Made by a program: the position numbers and the translations under genes. 64,000 nt of DNA, from the NCBI GenBank assembly GCA_019095985.1, contig CM032668.1, positions 22,852,022 to 22,916,021 on the forward strand, in the 5' to 3' direction. Positions 23,240-35,791 of this stretch are shown here, piece by piece. Origin of the DNA: Streblospio benedicti (taxonomy: Eukaryota; Annelida; Polychaeta; Spionida; Spionidae). The notes under the pieces are model-generated. The model searched no databases, had not been told where the DNA came from, and saw only the letters and a list, made by a program, of their open reading frames with translations. Numbering within the stretch: the stretch's first letter is position 1; every line of letters begins with the position of its first letter.

Positions 23240-23466
23240 CAAAAACCCGCGTGCCGCGCCAGGGGCCGCGCGCATCGGCGTAGGAAGCGTGGAGGAAAAA
23301 AAGGAATTCAGCGCCGGCGGGAACAGCGTCGCGTGGTGGAGTTCGAGGAGAGGCTGGTGGTTCACGCAAGTGATGGTGAACTCTGATCAGAGCTTGGCGG
23401 GGGATGCAAGCAGGGCATCCACGCACCGTGAGGTGTCGCCTGTCCCGTCCCCATACGTCACACCGC
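23240..23466. other. GC-rich insert inside the RBM19 copy
   Basis: A sharp GC-rich island (starts cgcgtgccgcgccagggg) replaces the expected first-RRM sequence. The plus strand can be read as Arg-rich KKGIQRRREQRRVVEFEERL but shows no complete gene. Origin unknown. Confidence 0.4.
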
Positions 23467-24477
23467 AACATAGACACGAGTAAAATTGTAGTAGAAATCG
23501 CCAAAGATTTAGGTGATAACACTAAACGTAGAGCAACGAGCAAATATTCTAAAGATAGCTCTGTTTACCTAAAAATTGCATGGTAAAAGCAAAGCAGATA
23601 AAGACTCAAATCCAAAGAAAGAAGAGAGTAAAGTAAAACGTGACTATATGGGAGAGATGCTAGGTGATTTGAAAGATGATCCTCAGTTTCTTGAGGTTTT
23701 AGAAGCTCACAAAAGCAGGATTAATAAGACTACATGGTCAAATGATGCTGTCATTGCAGATTTCAAGAAATCAAGAAAATGTGTTGAGTCTGATGATGAG
23801 ATTGTAAGTATGAGCAAATCTGAGGTGAACAATAGGAGTGATAGTGATTACTGTAGCTATTCTGACGACATGGAGCAATCTACCTCACCTGTACGTAAAC
23901 ATCAGGCAATTTCTGATTTAGATTATTTGAAATCCAAGACTGTGAAGTCAAACTTGGCAAGTGATAGTGATGATTCTGATGAATCAAGTTCGTCTGACAT
24001 GAAAGAAATTAATGAATCAAAATTAGAAGCTAAGACCATTGATCGAGTCACTATCAAAGATGCTTCTTCTGTCATAGCACTCAACATTCACACACAATAC
24101 AATTATTATCAGTGCACTAGATAAGTTTCACTTAAAAGTGTCCTTGATATGCGCGCCGCCCTGATAGGCTCATGTAGGACTTTTCATCTGTCAATCATAA
24201 CATGGGTGTGTTCTTGTTCCTCTGGTTAGTATATATGCTCTAGCCGTGCTAGATTTCTCACTCCTAGCGAGAATTTCAAAGTGTCTACTTTGCAAAAACC
24301 ATAATGGCATCTGTTGTGTTTGGCTCCGCCGATTTTCGCAGCGTTAGTTCCGTATTCTTGGAAGTCGTATACACATTCATACGGACCATGTCCGTAAAAG
24401 CTGGTTTCGGGAGGAATGTGTACTTGGGGGGACAGCCTTGTGTCCCCGACGATGGTGATACCAGCAGCAGAAGCAGC

Positions 24478-27400
24478 GGGACGACCCATTAGATATTCAG
24501 GGGGTGGGGGGAGGCCTAGAAAATGTTATACAGATAAACTTTTTTTTCAGAAAAAGAAGAAACAAACTTTTTTTCAACAGATTGTTCAAGAAACTTTTTT
24601 TTTTTCAAATAATTTGCTACAAATTTTTTTTTTCAAAGGATTAATCATAACATATCTAACATTGATATATTTAGCAGAGGTACAAAATTAATTTAATCGT
24701 TAATTGAGTAATTAATTCAAGAACACATATTCCTCCTTTATAGATGATGCAATGGCATTTTAGTATCACAATACAATACTGATCTTTCAATCCAAAATAG
24801 TAATTCCTTTATGATCATGATATCACCAATAGTGTCTTACACTTGCAATTGCAACTATAGTCACATTCTCACATACAAAGCATAACTTTTCTGTATCCTG
24901 TTGGGGGGTATAGGTCGGGGTTGTTTAACCAGCCCAGTTCCAACCCTATTGTGTTCTGTCAGACCATCATATAGCCACCAGCCTCCTCCAAATTTGATAG
25001 ATGAGCAGAAGTGACCGCTGTTACCATATGTGATCATATGCAAGTTGAATGAAGAAATATTATAATATAACATTTCTTTATTATGTGCAAATCTTTTCCA
25101 TGTTTGCCTTCCAGGAATAACAGCACAGTCAATAATCCTTTTTAACAATATTGTATTTATATACATGGACGATATGGGCTACTGGACTTCTACTAATACT
25201 CTGTCTTCTGTACAATAGACAATACTATCTTTTGAAGAAAATGGATTTCTATAGACACTGAGAAATCAATGTAAACTAAGATTTCTCTCACTTTATATCT
25301 GTCTACTGTGTCCCATACACCCTACGCCCCACATGGTGGCGCCCAAAACTCTGGGCAGAGACCCTTGTATTGCACAAACTCACCCACTTCAACAAACAGC
25401 TCATACAGAGGCTGGAAGCAACTGAGCAGTAGATCTAGTATATATTTATTCATAGAGTGGAATCCCTCGAGTATGTTGACACTACTATAGTCATCATTGT
25501 CTACTAGTGATACTTTGTCTAAGGCAGAGGAGAGTTTGCTGAAGAGAGCTGCGACATGAGGGGGTGAAGACATGTTGTGTAGTGCCGTCTCTAGACTGCT
25601 GGCAAACGCCAGTGGTAAGGATAGGTCGCTGGGTGTGTCTATGGATAGCAGCTGGTAGAGTTCCTGCAATCTCAACTGTGCTTCTTCTGTTTTCTTGTAA
25701 GAATCTGACCACGACCATATGACATCCCAGACCTGGGCTGAAACCTGCTTGCTGATGTTAGTCGCCAGGTTGTAAATCTCAATGATGAGACTCATGTTTC
25801 TGCTCGCACTGCTTGGGTGAGGACATCCAGATGTGACTCGGTCCCAGCAGGAGTTCAGTTCTGCTATGTTCTTGACAAATGGAGGCATGAAGTTGTGAAG
25901 GTTTGATAAAGGAGGAAGTCTTGTGTGGAACATGATGAGGCAAGTGGCTCCCTCTATGTAGATGTTGTAATCGTGACATGGTGATAGATCAGGCTTCTTC
26001 TGGTTATTGAGCCACTTATCTAGCCGTGAGATCCTCATAGCCAGTTCTAGAGGGTCTTCATACTCAGTGCAGAGGCTCGTGGTCCAGTTGTATAGGCCGT
26101 TGACATTGGGTCTGTCATATGTATCCAGAACATAATTCAGATCAATGGATATATTCTTTATGATCACACAGTACCTGCTCATCATGTTGTCAGCTACGTA
26201 TGCCTCGTGCTTATACACATCACACCACCGGGCACTGAGTGCCTTGTGCACCGGGTCGTGAGGGTCGCTGTACTGATGGTTCGGCTGCCACAGACTCAGC
26301 CCATCACCACCAGTGTAGGTCAAGATAATGTATGCTAAGTGAGCTCTCCCCAGGCCAAGTCTGATCCGCGGCGAATAATCCTCGTGTGTTAGCATGATGT
26401 CAGCCACATATGGACACTGGTTATACTTGCAGTACATGTCGGCCATGTTGATGAATGGTTCATGGGGTCGGTGGTGGGTCGTGTTGTACATGCACCAGAA
26501 ATCTGCTATCATCTCATACTCAGCTTCATATCCTTTTGTGATGTCTTCCTCTACTTTTGGATACACCTTTTTCACTTTGTCTTTACACAGCTTCAGTTTG
26601 TGTCGGGATTTGCACATGTCATGGTATGTATGCATGTTATGATGATACAGACGCATAAACTCATCATAACAGTACATGTATTCCGTGACACCATCTGAGA
26701 GGCTTCTCTTGTGCATCATCATGTGCTTTACACTGAACCTGCCAATTTCTCTACAACCCACATGAGACACACACTGAGAGAATTATCATGAGCACAAAAA
26801 TCTCCATTTTGAGATATTTGCATGAAATAACTTAGTACAGCACCAAGTTTGAATGCTATATCTATATCCAAACCTGCTCGAAATAAAGCTATGTTTATCC
26901 TGTTTAAACTAGTCTATTTTACTTCCTCGTCATGCGCTTTGTGTTATATCAGAGGCAGTTTCCGCTTGGTTGGTCAACCTGCACTAGTAAACATGCAGCG
27001 TAATGTTAGCAGCAGCGTGATGTCAAAGTCAACACCGTCTGTCGCCATCATATTCTGATTAGAATGATACTCGCATTTTGTATACTTTTGTTGTTTTTCA
27101 TGCTCTTGCGTTTTCACGTCCGACTTTCTCGTGCCTCGCAGTGGTACTACCAGGCAGTGATTACCAGGGTATTTTAGCCAGATTTAAGGGTCTTTAGTAG
27201 CGACTCTATCGACATTTTCGACAAATGAATTCATCGATTCATCGACAATTTTTCATTATTTATTGCTAATATTAAGATATTAATGAAATTTAAAGGTTTT
27301 TCCAGGGTTTTTAAAAGCCAAATTTCCAAAATTTAAGGGTATTTCCAGGGTTCTGATGGCCACTTTCAAATTTAAGGGTTTTTCAAGGAATCAAGGGTCT

Positions 27401-27867
27401 GTGACAACCCTGTATAAGTTACCTATTTCTAACAAATAACTTTCTGAAATTTAGGCAGAAATTATTCACTGTTTTTGTAATGTGTTCATTCAATTGAATT
27501 TTCATTTTGTTTGTTTTGATATCACTTTTTTGAGAATTCATGAAAGTTTATATTTGTGTCATCATTTAGCTGTATTAAATAAATGCAGAGTGCTTAAAAT
27601 GATTGAAATTGTCACATATAATAAATCAAATATTGTTCCAGAGATTGATGCTTTTATCTTTTATGTTAAACACTTTTGTGAGATACGCGATATACATGAC
27701 TTTGTGGTAAGAATCGCGCCAAAAGTGCGTAAATATTGACCCTTCTTAAAACATTTTTTTTCAACACGTGGCAACAAACTTTTTTCCCAACAGAATGATG
27801 ACCAAGCTTTTTTTTTCTAAATTCTTCTAGCCCCCCCCCCCCCCCTGACTATACAATGGGTCGTCCC
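24478..27867. mobile_element. 3.4-kb DNA transposon-like element with gene-sized ORF
   Basis: Left end gggacgacccattagatatt then a G-run; right end C-run, actatacaatgggtcgtccc. The two ends are inverted repeats (GGGACGACCCATT). Subterminal T-runs occur at both ends. The same terminal pattern (TTAGGGAC...CCATT...CAGGG-G-run) marks 29825-31092 and 34610-35025. The element interrupts the RBM19 copy, so it is younger than that copy. Transposase family not identified. Confidence 0.6.
25322..26780 (-). CDS. Unrecognised ~480-codon ORF carried in the TIR element
   Basis: A long uninterrupted minus-strand frame, by far the longest in the window. A likely acceptor (ataattctctcag) precedes TGTGTGTCTCATGTGGGTTG, so the frame may be a last exon beginning CVSHVGCREIGRF; otherwise the first internal ATG (KH-MMMHKRSLSDG) is a start. 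It ends FWAPPCGA at 25322, and an AATAAA signal lies about 240 bases further at 25078-25083. The protein is rich in Tyr, Cys, His and Met in the first half (YCYDEFMRLYHHNMHTYHDM, MADMYCKYNQCPYVADIM) and helical and hydrophobic at its end (NKYILDLLLSCFQPLYELF). I see no catalytic triad, THAP or BED zinc finger, so I cannot call it a transposase. It may be a passenger gene captured by the element. Function unknown. Confidence 0.6.
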
Positions 27868-28301
27868 TAAAGCAAAATTAACTCAACAACATGATAAAGA
27901 AGATACTGAACCAATTGCAGAGTCTGGTCGCCTGTATGTTAGAAACCTAGCATATTGCTGCAAGATAGAAGACTTAGCAAAATTGTTGAGTAAGTTTGGT
28001 CCACTTTCTGAAATCAGTTTACCTGTAGACAATTTTACAAAGAAAGTCAAAGGTTTTGCATTCGTAACATTCTTGATGCCAGAGCATGCGGTACAAGCAT
28101 TTGCAAAGCTAGATGGAACAACATTTCAAGGAAGGCTTCATATTTTGCCTGCTAAGATGGAGAAAGACGACAGTATGGAAATAACTGATGACGTCTTTCA
28201 AAAAGAAAAAAAGAAATAAAACAAAAAGCTCAAGCTGGCAGCTCTCATAATTGGAATGCACTTTTTCTTGGCGCAAATGCAGTAGCTGATGTAATGGCAA
28301 A

Positions 28302-28401
28302 NNNNNNNNNNNNNNNNNNNNNNNNNNNNNNNNNNNNNNNNNNNNNNNNNNNNNNNNNNNNNNNNNNNNNNNNNNNNNNNNNNNNNNNNNNNNNNNNNNN
28401 N
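28302..28401. other. Assembly gap (100 N)
   Basis: A run of exactly 100 N, which cuts the RBM19 copy. Confidence 0.99.
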
Positions 28402-28970
28402 CGACCCAGCAAGATGTGCTATCAGGGAGGGGTGTGTTAAGGGGATAGGACAGGGGCTAGCCCAAGAACCCCCACGGGTTCATTGGGTACTACAGAGTAA
28501 GGATGTGAGTATAGTGAAGAAGTTTGTTTTACTGGCAAGGTCAATCCCCATTCCGAATGGGCGATAATTCAATGTTAAGCAAACTAGAAATATAACGTGA
28601 AAAACCTCTGCCTTTAATGTATATCAATCAATGAAAAGTACCTGTAGCACATCAATAACAAACGTCGCTTCATCTAATTTATTTGTATTCAGAAAGTGTC
28701 GTGGATTACTTCTAAAATTGATCAAATTTCGCTTCCAATTTGTTTCTGAAAATATGTTTGCCATTGTTGCGCTTCTTTGATTTGTAACTTTCGGTATTGG
28801 TTTTAGGACGAACCCCTCGATGTTGTGAATAAATCCTGTAGATTTTTACTATCATGCGCGGTGGAATTCAAACCAGTTTGACTATCATTTTTAGTTTTAT
28901 TGGCCATAAATATTGAATGGATGGGCGTGCATGAGATGACATTACTTACCATACACTCTCCCCCACTACC

Positions 28971-29075
28971 CAGCGGGCACAAGCCGTTGGATCAACGTTG
29001 ATCCAACGTTGATGTCTGACGTTGGATCAACGTTGAAATTTGGTTGGATTTGCAAATTGGATCAACGTAGATCTG
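28971..29075. repeat. Transposon-end-like repeat with GTTGGATCAACGTTGATCCA palindromes
   Basis: Cccagcgggcac followed by overlapping copies of gttggatcaacgttg and its complement. This arrangement is seen at ends of DNA-element families in many animal genomes; the other end was not found. Confidence 0.5.
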
Positions 29076-29824
29076 ACTTTGGATCACCATAATTATATGT
29101 TCCATACTTTGTAATAGAACCATTTGTACTGAAGATTGAAACAAATTCATGAAACAAATTTGTATACCATAAGCAAAGTAGTTTGTTTTCCCTTCAAATC
29201 ATATATTACGTGGACTGACATAATATATACAGCTGAGTTATGCTATTTGAACATTATTTATTTTCGAAATTTCTAGATACATGTATCTGACAGCAAACAA
29301 AGCAACAGATCAAAAACTTCTAAATATTACACAGTTCAAATACTAGTCCAAATTTTGATACAACAAATTCTACACAACCTGGGATAAGGAATGATTTATA
29401 TTTAATCCGAGACACAACCAATCAAAAACCTAATAATGTGGGCAAATAATGTGAATGAAATAATTGATTACAAAATAATGATTAAAAATAAGGAAAATTC
29501 TACCAGCTTGCAGCTTTTTTCTCCAAAACACCTGTTTGCAAATTGCAATCCTTGAAAACCATGGCATTTAGCCTGGACTTTATCACCTTCTTCCTACTTT
29601 TCTAGTTGTTTCTAGGCTCCATAATTGAAAACTAAGCTTAATGACATTCCCCTTAATAGGATTATCATTGATCCACATTATTAATCCTATTAATATGGTT
29701 AAAAAATATTATTCCTTTTGTAAAAAAAATGGCTGGTTGACTTCTATGAAAAGTGAATCTTTATATCCAATATTATGAATTTTTTATCTGCAGCAACAAA
29801 TATTAGTCCAGTTTCCACTGAGGG

Positions 29825-31092
29825 TTAGGGACTGCCCATTATTTATTGCCGGGAGGAGTGTGAGGATTTGGTCAGATGTACATGTACAAAATTCATGACT
29901 CCCCCTTATTTTTATTTACGAAAAAGGCAAACCCCCTATTTTTTTCATGTACAAAATAGGTGACCCCCCCCCCTTATCAAATGTTTTTTTGCCATGATTA
30001 TATTATATAAATTAGTAGCGAGACTTTTTTGATGTGTTTTTCCCAAGTCTGTTTGTGGATACCATTATATTCTCTCTCTCTTCTATGGTAAGCAAGCTCC
30101 TACCCACTATATTGACATAGCTTGAAGACACATCTTCCATTTGACTACATCAAGTGGCCCAGACGGGACTCGAACTCACGACCCCAAGGTTGTGAGACCA
30201 GAATGATACCATCATCCCAAGCAGCGGGCTGTTAAAAGGCTACTCGGACGAACCGATTTCTCTGTAGCCCCCAGCCTACATACTTGGTCACTTATCATCT
30301 CAAACCGGAGGTCTTGGGTTCGAAACCCACCTATGGACGGAAATTTTAGGAGTTGTAATTTCTTCGCATTTTACTGCTAGTGGAGTTTTCTAATGTGTTT
30401 TTCCCAAGTTTGCTTGTGGATACAATTATATTCTTCTCTCTCTCTTCTATGACAAGCAAGCTCCTACCCACTATATTGAGATAGCTTGAAGACACATCTT
30501 CCATTTGACTACATCAAGTGGCCCAGACGGGACTCAAACTCACGACCCCAAGGTTGTGAGACCAGAATGATACCATCATCCCAAGCAGCGGGCTGTTAAA
30601 AGGCTACTCGGACGAACCAATGTCTCTGTAGCCCCCTGACTTAAATAATGAGCACTCCCTTACCTTGACATGTCTTGATTCCTATTTTTTTATGTCTTCA
30701 TATTAGACAGCCGAACGGAAATCTGTGAATGAACGCTAATTCCGATAATGTGATTTTAAACATTTTTATCATTCAAACAGCATCGAAATTTTAACATAAT
30801 GGAATTTATTTCACACCAACATCAACATAGATGTTCATCTATTTTCACCATAGTTTCAATTATTTTTTTTTCATGAAATTTGACATCTAATTCTTTTTTT
30901 CTTAGCTTACTGAACCTCAATTATTTTTTTAATTTTGCAAAGATGTGGCTGTAAGTGTGACTTGACATTTTTTTCTTCTAGCCAAATGAAACCATATTAT
31001 CTTTTTTCACCAATTTTCAGCCTTGCATTATTTTTTTTCAATATTTTTGCTTACCCCCCCCCCCCCCCTGAGATCAAATGGTCGATGCCTAA
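29825..31092. mobile_element. Non-autonomous element of the TTAGGGAC family, with internal SINE-like duplication
   Basis: Left end ttagggactgcccattattt then gggagg; right end C-run, gagatcaaatggtcgatgcctaa. Internal T-rich and CCCC-rich blocks repeat. The tRNA-like duplicate (30014-30635) sits inside it. Confidence 0.5.
30014..30635 (-). mobile_element. Two direct copies of a tRNA-related SINE-like repeat
   Basis: Units 30014-30271 and 30375-30635 are about 95% alike. On the minus strand each has gggatgatggtatcattctg (A-box region) and gtgagttcgagtcccgtc (box-B-like). Between them on the plus strand is another tRNA-like box B, cttgggttcgaaaccca. Confidence 0.6.
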
Positions 31093-31574
31093 GTATTGTC
31101 GTGATTGAAGTGCCTCAATATGGTTATTTGGGTCTGTTTGCTCATTCTAATTGGTTTGAACATTTTGCAAAGTGAATCTGATGAATTGCATACTTTCACT
31201 GTCTTTCAAGAGGACTTTTTAGTACCACCTTCATGTTCAGAAAGACCTCTGTAGAAAGTGCGAGTCACTATCATTGTTCAATAATGGTAGATCCTAATGA
31301 CCATCTAAACACCCTTTTAATATAATACTAGCCTATACCCGTGTGGTCAAAGAGGCATGCTGAGAATCACATTGAATAACTCCAGTAACATAGTTGTATA
31401 AGTAGAATCCAACTAAATCATTGGTGAAGTCCATTGACTTGGCATGGAAAATGAAAATCTAAGGGAGGAAATGTTAGTGTCCATGTAAATGGGAACACAA
31501 TGCCCTCCATGGACATGGAAAAAAGACATAATTGGTGAGTGGATAAGTATTTTTTACGGCATTTTATTTTCAAG

Positions 31575-32275
31575 CACCCTTGTCCTGACGACACTTGCCC
31601 ACGTCCTGACAGCACCACCACCCATCCTGAAAGCACCCTGACAGCATCCCCACACACACAACATCCAAGATCAAGCCAAGGCGTCATTCATTTAAAGGCA
31701 GTTTTTTGACTATGTAAACATGGGAGGGTGACCACCCTCTGTAATAGCCAGTGAAAATCAAAGGGATTGTGATTTTTCCCTAACATTGCCTATAAGTTTT
31801 CTTATTTAGAGAGTACAAACTACAAACACATAAATTATGTTACCACACTAACTACACAGCAAACATGAGCATCAAGTATGATTCATTGGCGGAGGTTTTC
31901 AGAACCATATAACAACAGTTAATGATGAAGAGAAAGTCAAATCACCAACCATCCAAAAATAAAGGCCACTCCGCAATGTCCGTATTTTGACACCACCCAC
32001 CCACTTCCTGATAGTACCTGCCAACATCCCCCCATCCCCAGACCACTAATTAACAACAAATACATATCATGTAGTTCAGGTCTTCACCACTGGTCTACAC
32101 CATCCACTCCCACCCATCATCCTGATAGGACCCACCCTTGTCCTAAAAAAAGCTCAGCCCCAAATCTGACACCGATCACCAAGTCATGATAGCATGCTTC
32201 CCATCCTGACAGCACCCATCACTTGATAGCACACACCGGTACTACCATTACCAACCTCTCATCCTGCTTGAAGCC
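31575..32275. repeat. Degenerate C-rich minisatellite
   Basis: Many loose copies of tcctgacagcaccca or tcctgatagcaccca, spaced irregularly. No coding support. Confidence 0.5.
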
Positions 32276-32611
32276 ACATACAAATTGGCATAGCCCAGAT
32301 ACAGACACATGTTGACACTTACACAATACACATATATATAGTCCTTTTAATACTTAGGTTCTGTCCATTACGTCCAACCATAATAGTAATAAATTATATT
32401 AATCTTGCAAGCATCCATACTACCAATTACTATAGCGTGACTACAGGAACAGTCAGTCCATGTACATGTGTGTACAATTAGGTCTCAGCCAAATCATTTT
32501 AGTCACAGCAAGGTAGGAAAAGTTAGTGTTTATGTATATTGCTTTACATGGACATAGGAAAGGGATATATTGAGAAAATGTAAATGTAAATGTGGTAGTT
32601 TATAGTCCTGA

Positions 32612-32863
32612 TCCCAGTCTGGCTCATGACTTTACAATTTACACCAGGTTATTGGCACACATAGTGATCATCGTTTGATCAGTTCTCGCATACTTCCATC
32701 GGCAGCACATTCAGCGCACAATGCTAATCACTCACACACTCACTCACACACTCTTCCAACCCAATGACCTGTACCTATTTAACGTGTAGGTGCCGGGAAT
32801 CAAACCCAATACCTTCTGGTTACGAGTCCAACTCTCTAACCATTTGTCCACTGAAGCACGGTA
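32612..32863 (-). mobile_element. tRNA-derived SINE, second copy (minus strand)
   Basis: The reverse complement matches 9842-10150 from the head (agtggttagagagttggactcg-type) to the tail (ctggtgtaaattgtaaag), but lacks about 50 bases after box B (the ctggtggtgggtgttgagc part of the first copy). Confidence 0.75.
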
Positions 32864-34609
32864 AAGTGTAGGAAATGAGTACATTCTTTTTGTCCAGCAA
32901 CCACCTTTGTGCAAATTGTTGGTATGGCGCAGACAGAGAACTACATGGATTAACCACTATTTGAAGCTCGTATAGGTATATCTCAAATAGGTCATTCTTC
33001 ACTGAAAATGCACTTGGCATCTAATATGCAAAAGCTATGGGATGAAAAATTAGTGTCTATGGTAATGAGAACATAATGCTCTCCATGGCACAGATATTCC
33101 CACACACTTCAGTAGAACATCCCTATGAAGACTGCCCAAGACCTAGCGTATAATAGAGGTGGTGTATTTATAGTGGTGGTCTTGATTGAAGATTCTAATG
33201 TGCACATAGCCTAATTGGCAAAGTGGTGGTAATCCCTAGTATTTGAACCCATATGACGCCTTTGGCGACTTTATGACATCACACTACTCCACATGACGCT
33301 GTCATGGCTGCCGCTGTCTGCTATTTTTGTTACAAAACCGCTAATTAACAACCATCAGAGCCATTTTGACGATGAAAAGCATATTCGTGCAAAACTACTC
33401 AGTACCATGAACGATCTCCTGTGGTCAGATGGCGTCCAGCTAGTCAGGCTAAAGAGGAGATAGCTGAACAAAGTCCAAAAATTAGCATATTAATATATAG
33501 GACTCTGTCTGGAATTTTAAAAAATATAAGTTTTTTCCTACTTTAAACAAACCTCAGATCTATTGTGGAAAGTCATGAAATAGATATCAGCGCAGCGGTT
33601 ACAGCTGTTACAAACTTTTAGCTTTTTTAGTCAAGTGATCCTATAGGTTGACAAGATAATTACCAAGATTGTAAAGTGTAGAATATCATATTGACTAATT
33701 ACACAGTACAGTGTGGTCAATTCTTTTGTCATATCTGGTGTACAAATCTGCACAGTGGTTTTGAGTGCATTGTGCCTCAATCAAGACGAAATTAATTTTG
33801 TTTCAAAAAAAAATTGGGGGTGATATAATGTATTATTTCTTTTTAGAAATATGTATTAATTAACATATCTCAAATGAAAGCAAAACTTTATTTTTAATGT
33901 AAAAGGTATCTTTACGAATAAGATAAACAGATTAATGGGAATAAGGAGGGTTTTGTAGAATATCTACGCACTGTATATAAAGGACTTGGTAAACTTGACC
34001 TACTGGTGTCTTAGTTCTATATCAAAGTGACACCCTACAGTTCTGAATTGACTGGCTGGTCTAGTCATAGTCGTTTGCTGATTAGGAAAAAAGTGGGGGT
34101 GGGTTTTGCTGGTTTAGTCATAATGGTTTGCTGATTTGAGAAAAAAGTGGGGATGTGTGGGTTTGCACCCACCGCACTCTCCCCCATTCTGATGGCCCTG
34201 ATAAACACTAGGAGAAAAAGCTTGAAGAGAAGATGCTGTTTCATGATCATACTTCAAAATATGTTGACAAGTGACCTGCTGTGCCTGTCGGCTGTTCATG
34301 TGACCCTAGAGGTCTAAATACAAGGTACACCAGGATGGTGATAGAGACCATTTTGGTGTTCTTTAAAAGTTCTTTAGTTGCACCTGACAATGCACCATGA
34401 GCCTATGTTGATGACATAGGGGTGTGATAGCTTGGGAGTAGATGTAAAGATGACTGCTCACGTTTTATACAAAATGACAAAGTGATGGTCCGGTTGATCT
34501 GCATTAGCTCGGCCTCATTTTATGAAAGACTGGGTACATATCCCTGATGTGGAGTCAGTTGCAAACCAAAACAGGCTGTGCTGGGCTGGTCATGGGCACA
34601 GAAATAGTG
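32864..34609. other. Intergenic DNA, little recognised
   Basis: No gene. A ~60-base tandem duplication with tagtcata-tgtttgctgatt and gaaaaaagtgggg lies at about 34060-34160. Confidence 0.45.
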
Positions 34610-35025
34610 TTAGGGACCATTCAGTATTTGTGACAGGGTGGGGTAGGAGGATTTTCCAAAATTGCTGTGAAAAAAATAATCGCCCGCCTTCAAACTTCTG
34701 TGAAAAAATTGGTAACCCCCCCTCAATTTCATGTGACAAAAATTGATGACGCCCCCACCCACACCCACCTGACCCCCAAGAGTTAACGCTTTCATTGTCA
34801 GTTAATGAAATCCTATTTAATGGATATCCATAATATAAAAAACAGTAACTTTTAGTATAGAATCTCTAAAAAAATAGGGGTAAATTTTATGTGAAAAAAT
34901 TGATAGCCCCCCTCAAAAGTGCGTGAAAAAATTGATAGCCCCCCTCTAAACATTGTGACAAAAGTTCATGGCCCGTCCTAAAATCCTCCTACCCCACCCT
35001 GACATAAATACTGAATGGTCCCTTA
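34610..35025. mobile_element. MITE of the TTAGGGAC family
   Basis: About 45-base terminal inverted repeats: ttagggaccattcagtattt ... with caggg-tgggg-taggaggatttt, and the inverse at 34979-35025. The inside has repeated gtgaaaaaattgatagcccc units. Flanked by TTA(A). Confidence 0.8.
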
Positions 35026-35791
35026 ATCAAAATGGCGGATGACACAGGAATGACCCCAGAAATCAGTTATCAGTTCTGAATCTGAATGTATACAGCAGGA
35101 CCAACGGTATATATATTAGAGCGAGGAGGCCACGTGATGTTGGTACATGGACCTGAGGCAGGCTAGGTAGCCAACTGAGTCTAAATCACCCCCAGCTATA
35201 GTTTTCAAACTAGGTGAGTTCTTTTAGTGTGGTATATCAGTGAGATTAATTACTGGCATTTTTGGCAGAGCACTGTGTCCCACCCGCGAACCAGATTCAA
35301 CCCTGCAAGTCCGCTCTAACCATTTGAAACCACCTAATTTAGTGTAGTATAACTGTTAATATATATAGACCCGCGCCAGATTCCCCAGCCCCCACATTTG
35401 AAAAATTCTAATTTAGATCTAACTGTATATATATAGACCATTCTTCCCTGAATGCGACAAGATTTTAAAAATATTTCCCATTCTTGCTGATCTAATTCAA
35501 TCGATGGATACATGTGACTCAGTGTGACTGGGCCTTTAGCTAAGTGTCTTTAAACTAGTCTAGATCGAAACGCCCACAATTTATACAGTGAAACCTTTTT
35601 ACCAATAGATACAGCCAAATGTCAGTTGAGCATGCAACGTACATGAAAACGCAGATTACTGAATACACATATTTGTTGTTGTCATTATGCTAGTAATTAA
35701 TGATTGATGTAGGTGTTAAAACAAAAGTCATAGCGTACAGCCAACATTAATATTCATTCTGTATTTTGCAGACGGTGTCTGTACTAAATCA

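Larger units (their letters stand above)
23001..28301 (+). pseudogene. RBM19: Broken intronless copy of RBM19 (processed pseudogene) with later insertions
   Basis: Three collinear blocks match RBM19, a multi-RRM nucleolar ribosome-biogenesis protein. Block 1, 23001-23093: MSRIIVKNLPTGIKEARLRE, with RNP2 motif IIVKNL. Block 2, 23467 to about 24070: NIDTSKIVVEIAKDLGD, then DPQFLEVLEAHKSR and the acidic linker with SDLDYLKSKTVKS. Block 3, about 27870-28301: ESGRLYVRNL (RNP2) and KGFAFVTFLMPEHAVQAF (RNP1), then SSHNWNALFLGANAVAD in another frame, cut by the gap at 28302. RRM2 is missing and there are several frame breaks. No introns occur where a normal RBM19 would be expected to have several, hence a retrocopy. 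A GC-rich insert (23240-23466) and a 3.4-kb element (24478-27867) separate the blocks. Confidence 0.75.

Noticed and set aside
23065-23283. Alternative small gene between RBM19 blocks
   Set aside because: The frame spans the junction between AT-rich and GC-rich segments and has no recognisable similarity; likely a chance frame.
24226-24492. Small genes on either strand next to the 3.4-kb element
   Set aside because: Two overlapping antisense frames of about 60-90 codons with no domain, splice or poly-A support. At most part of the insertion flank.
30014-30635. Terminal repeats of an LTR element
   Set aside because: The two direct copies are only about 100 bases apart, contain tRNA-like promoter boxes and have no coding sequence between them, so a SINE-like duplication fits better.
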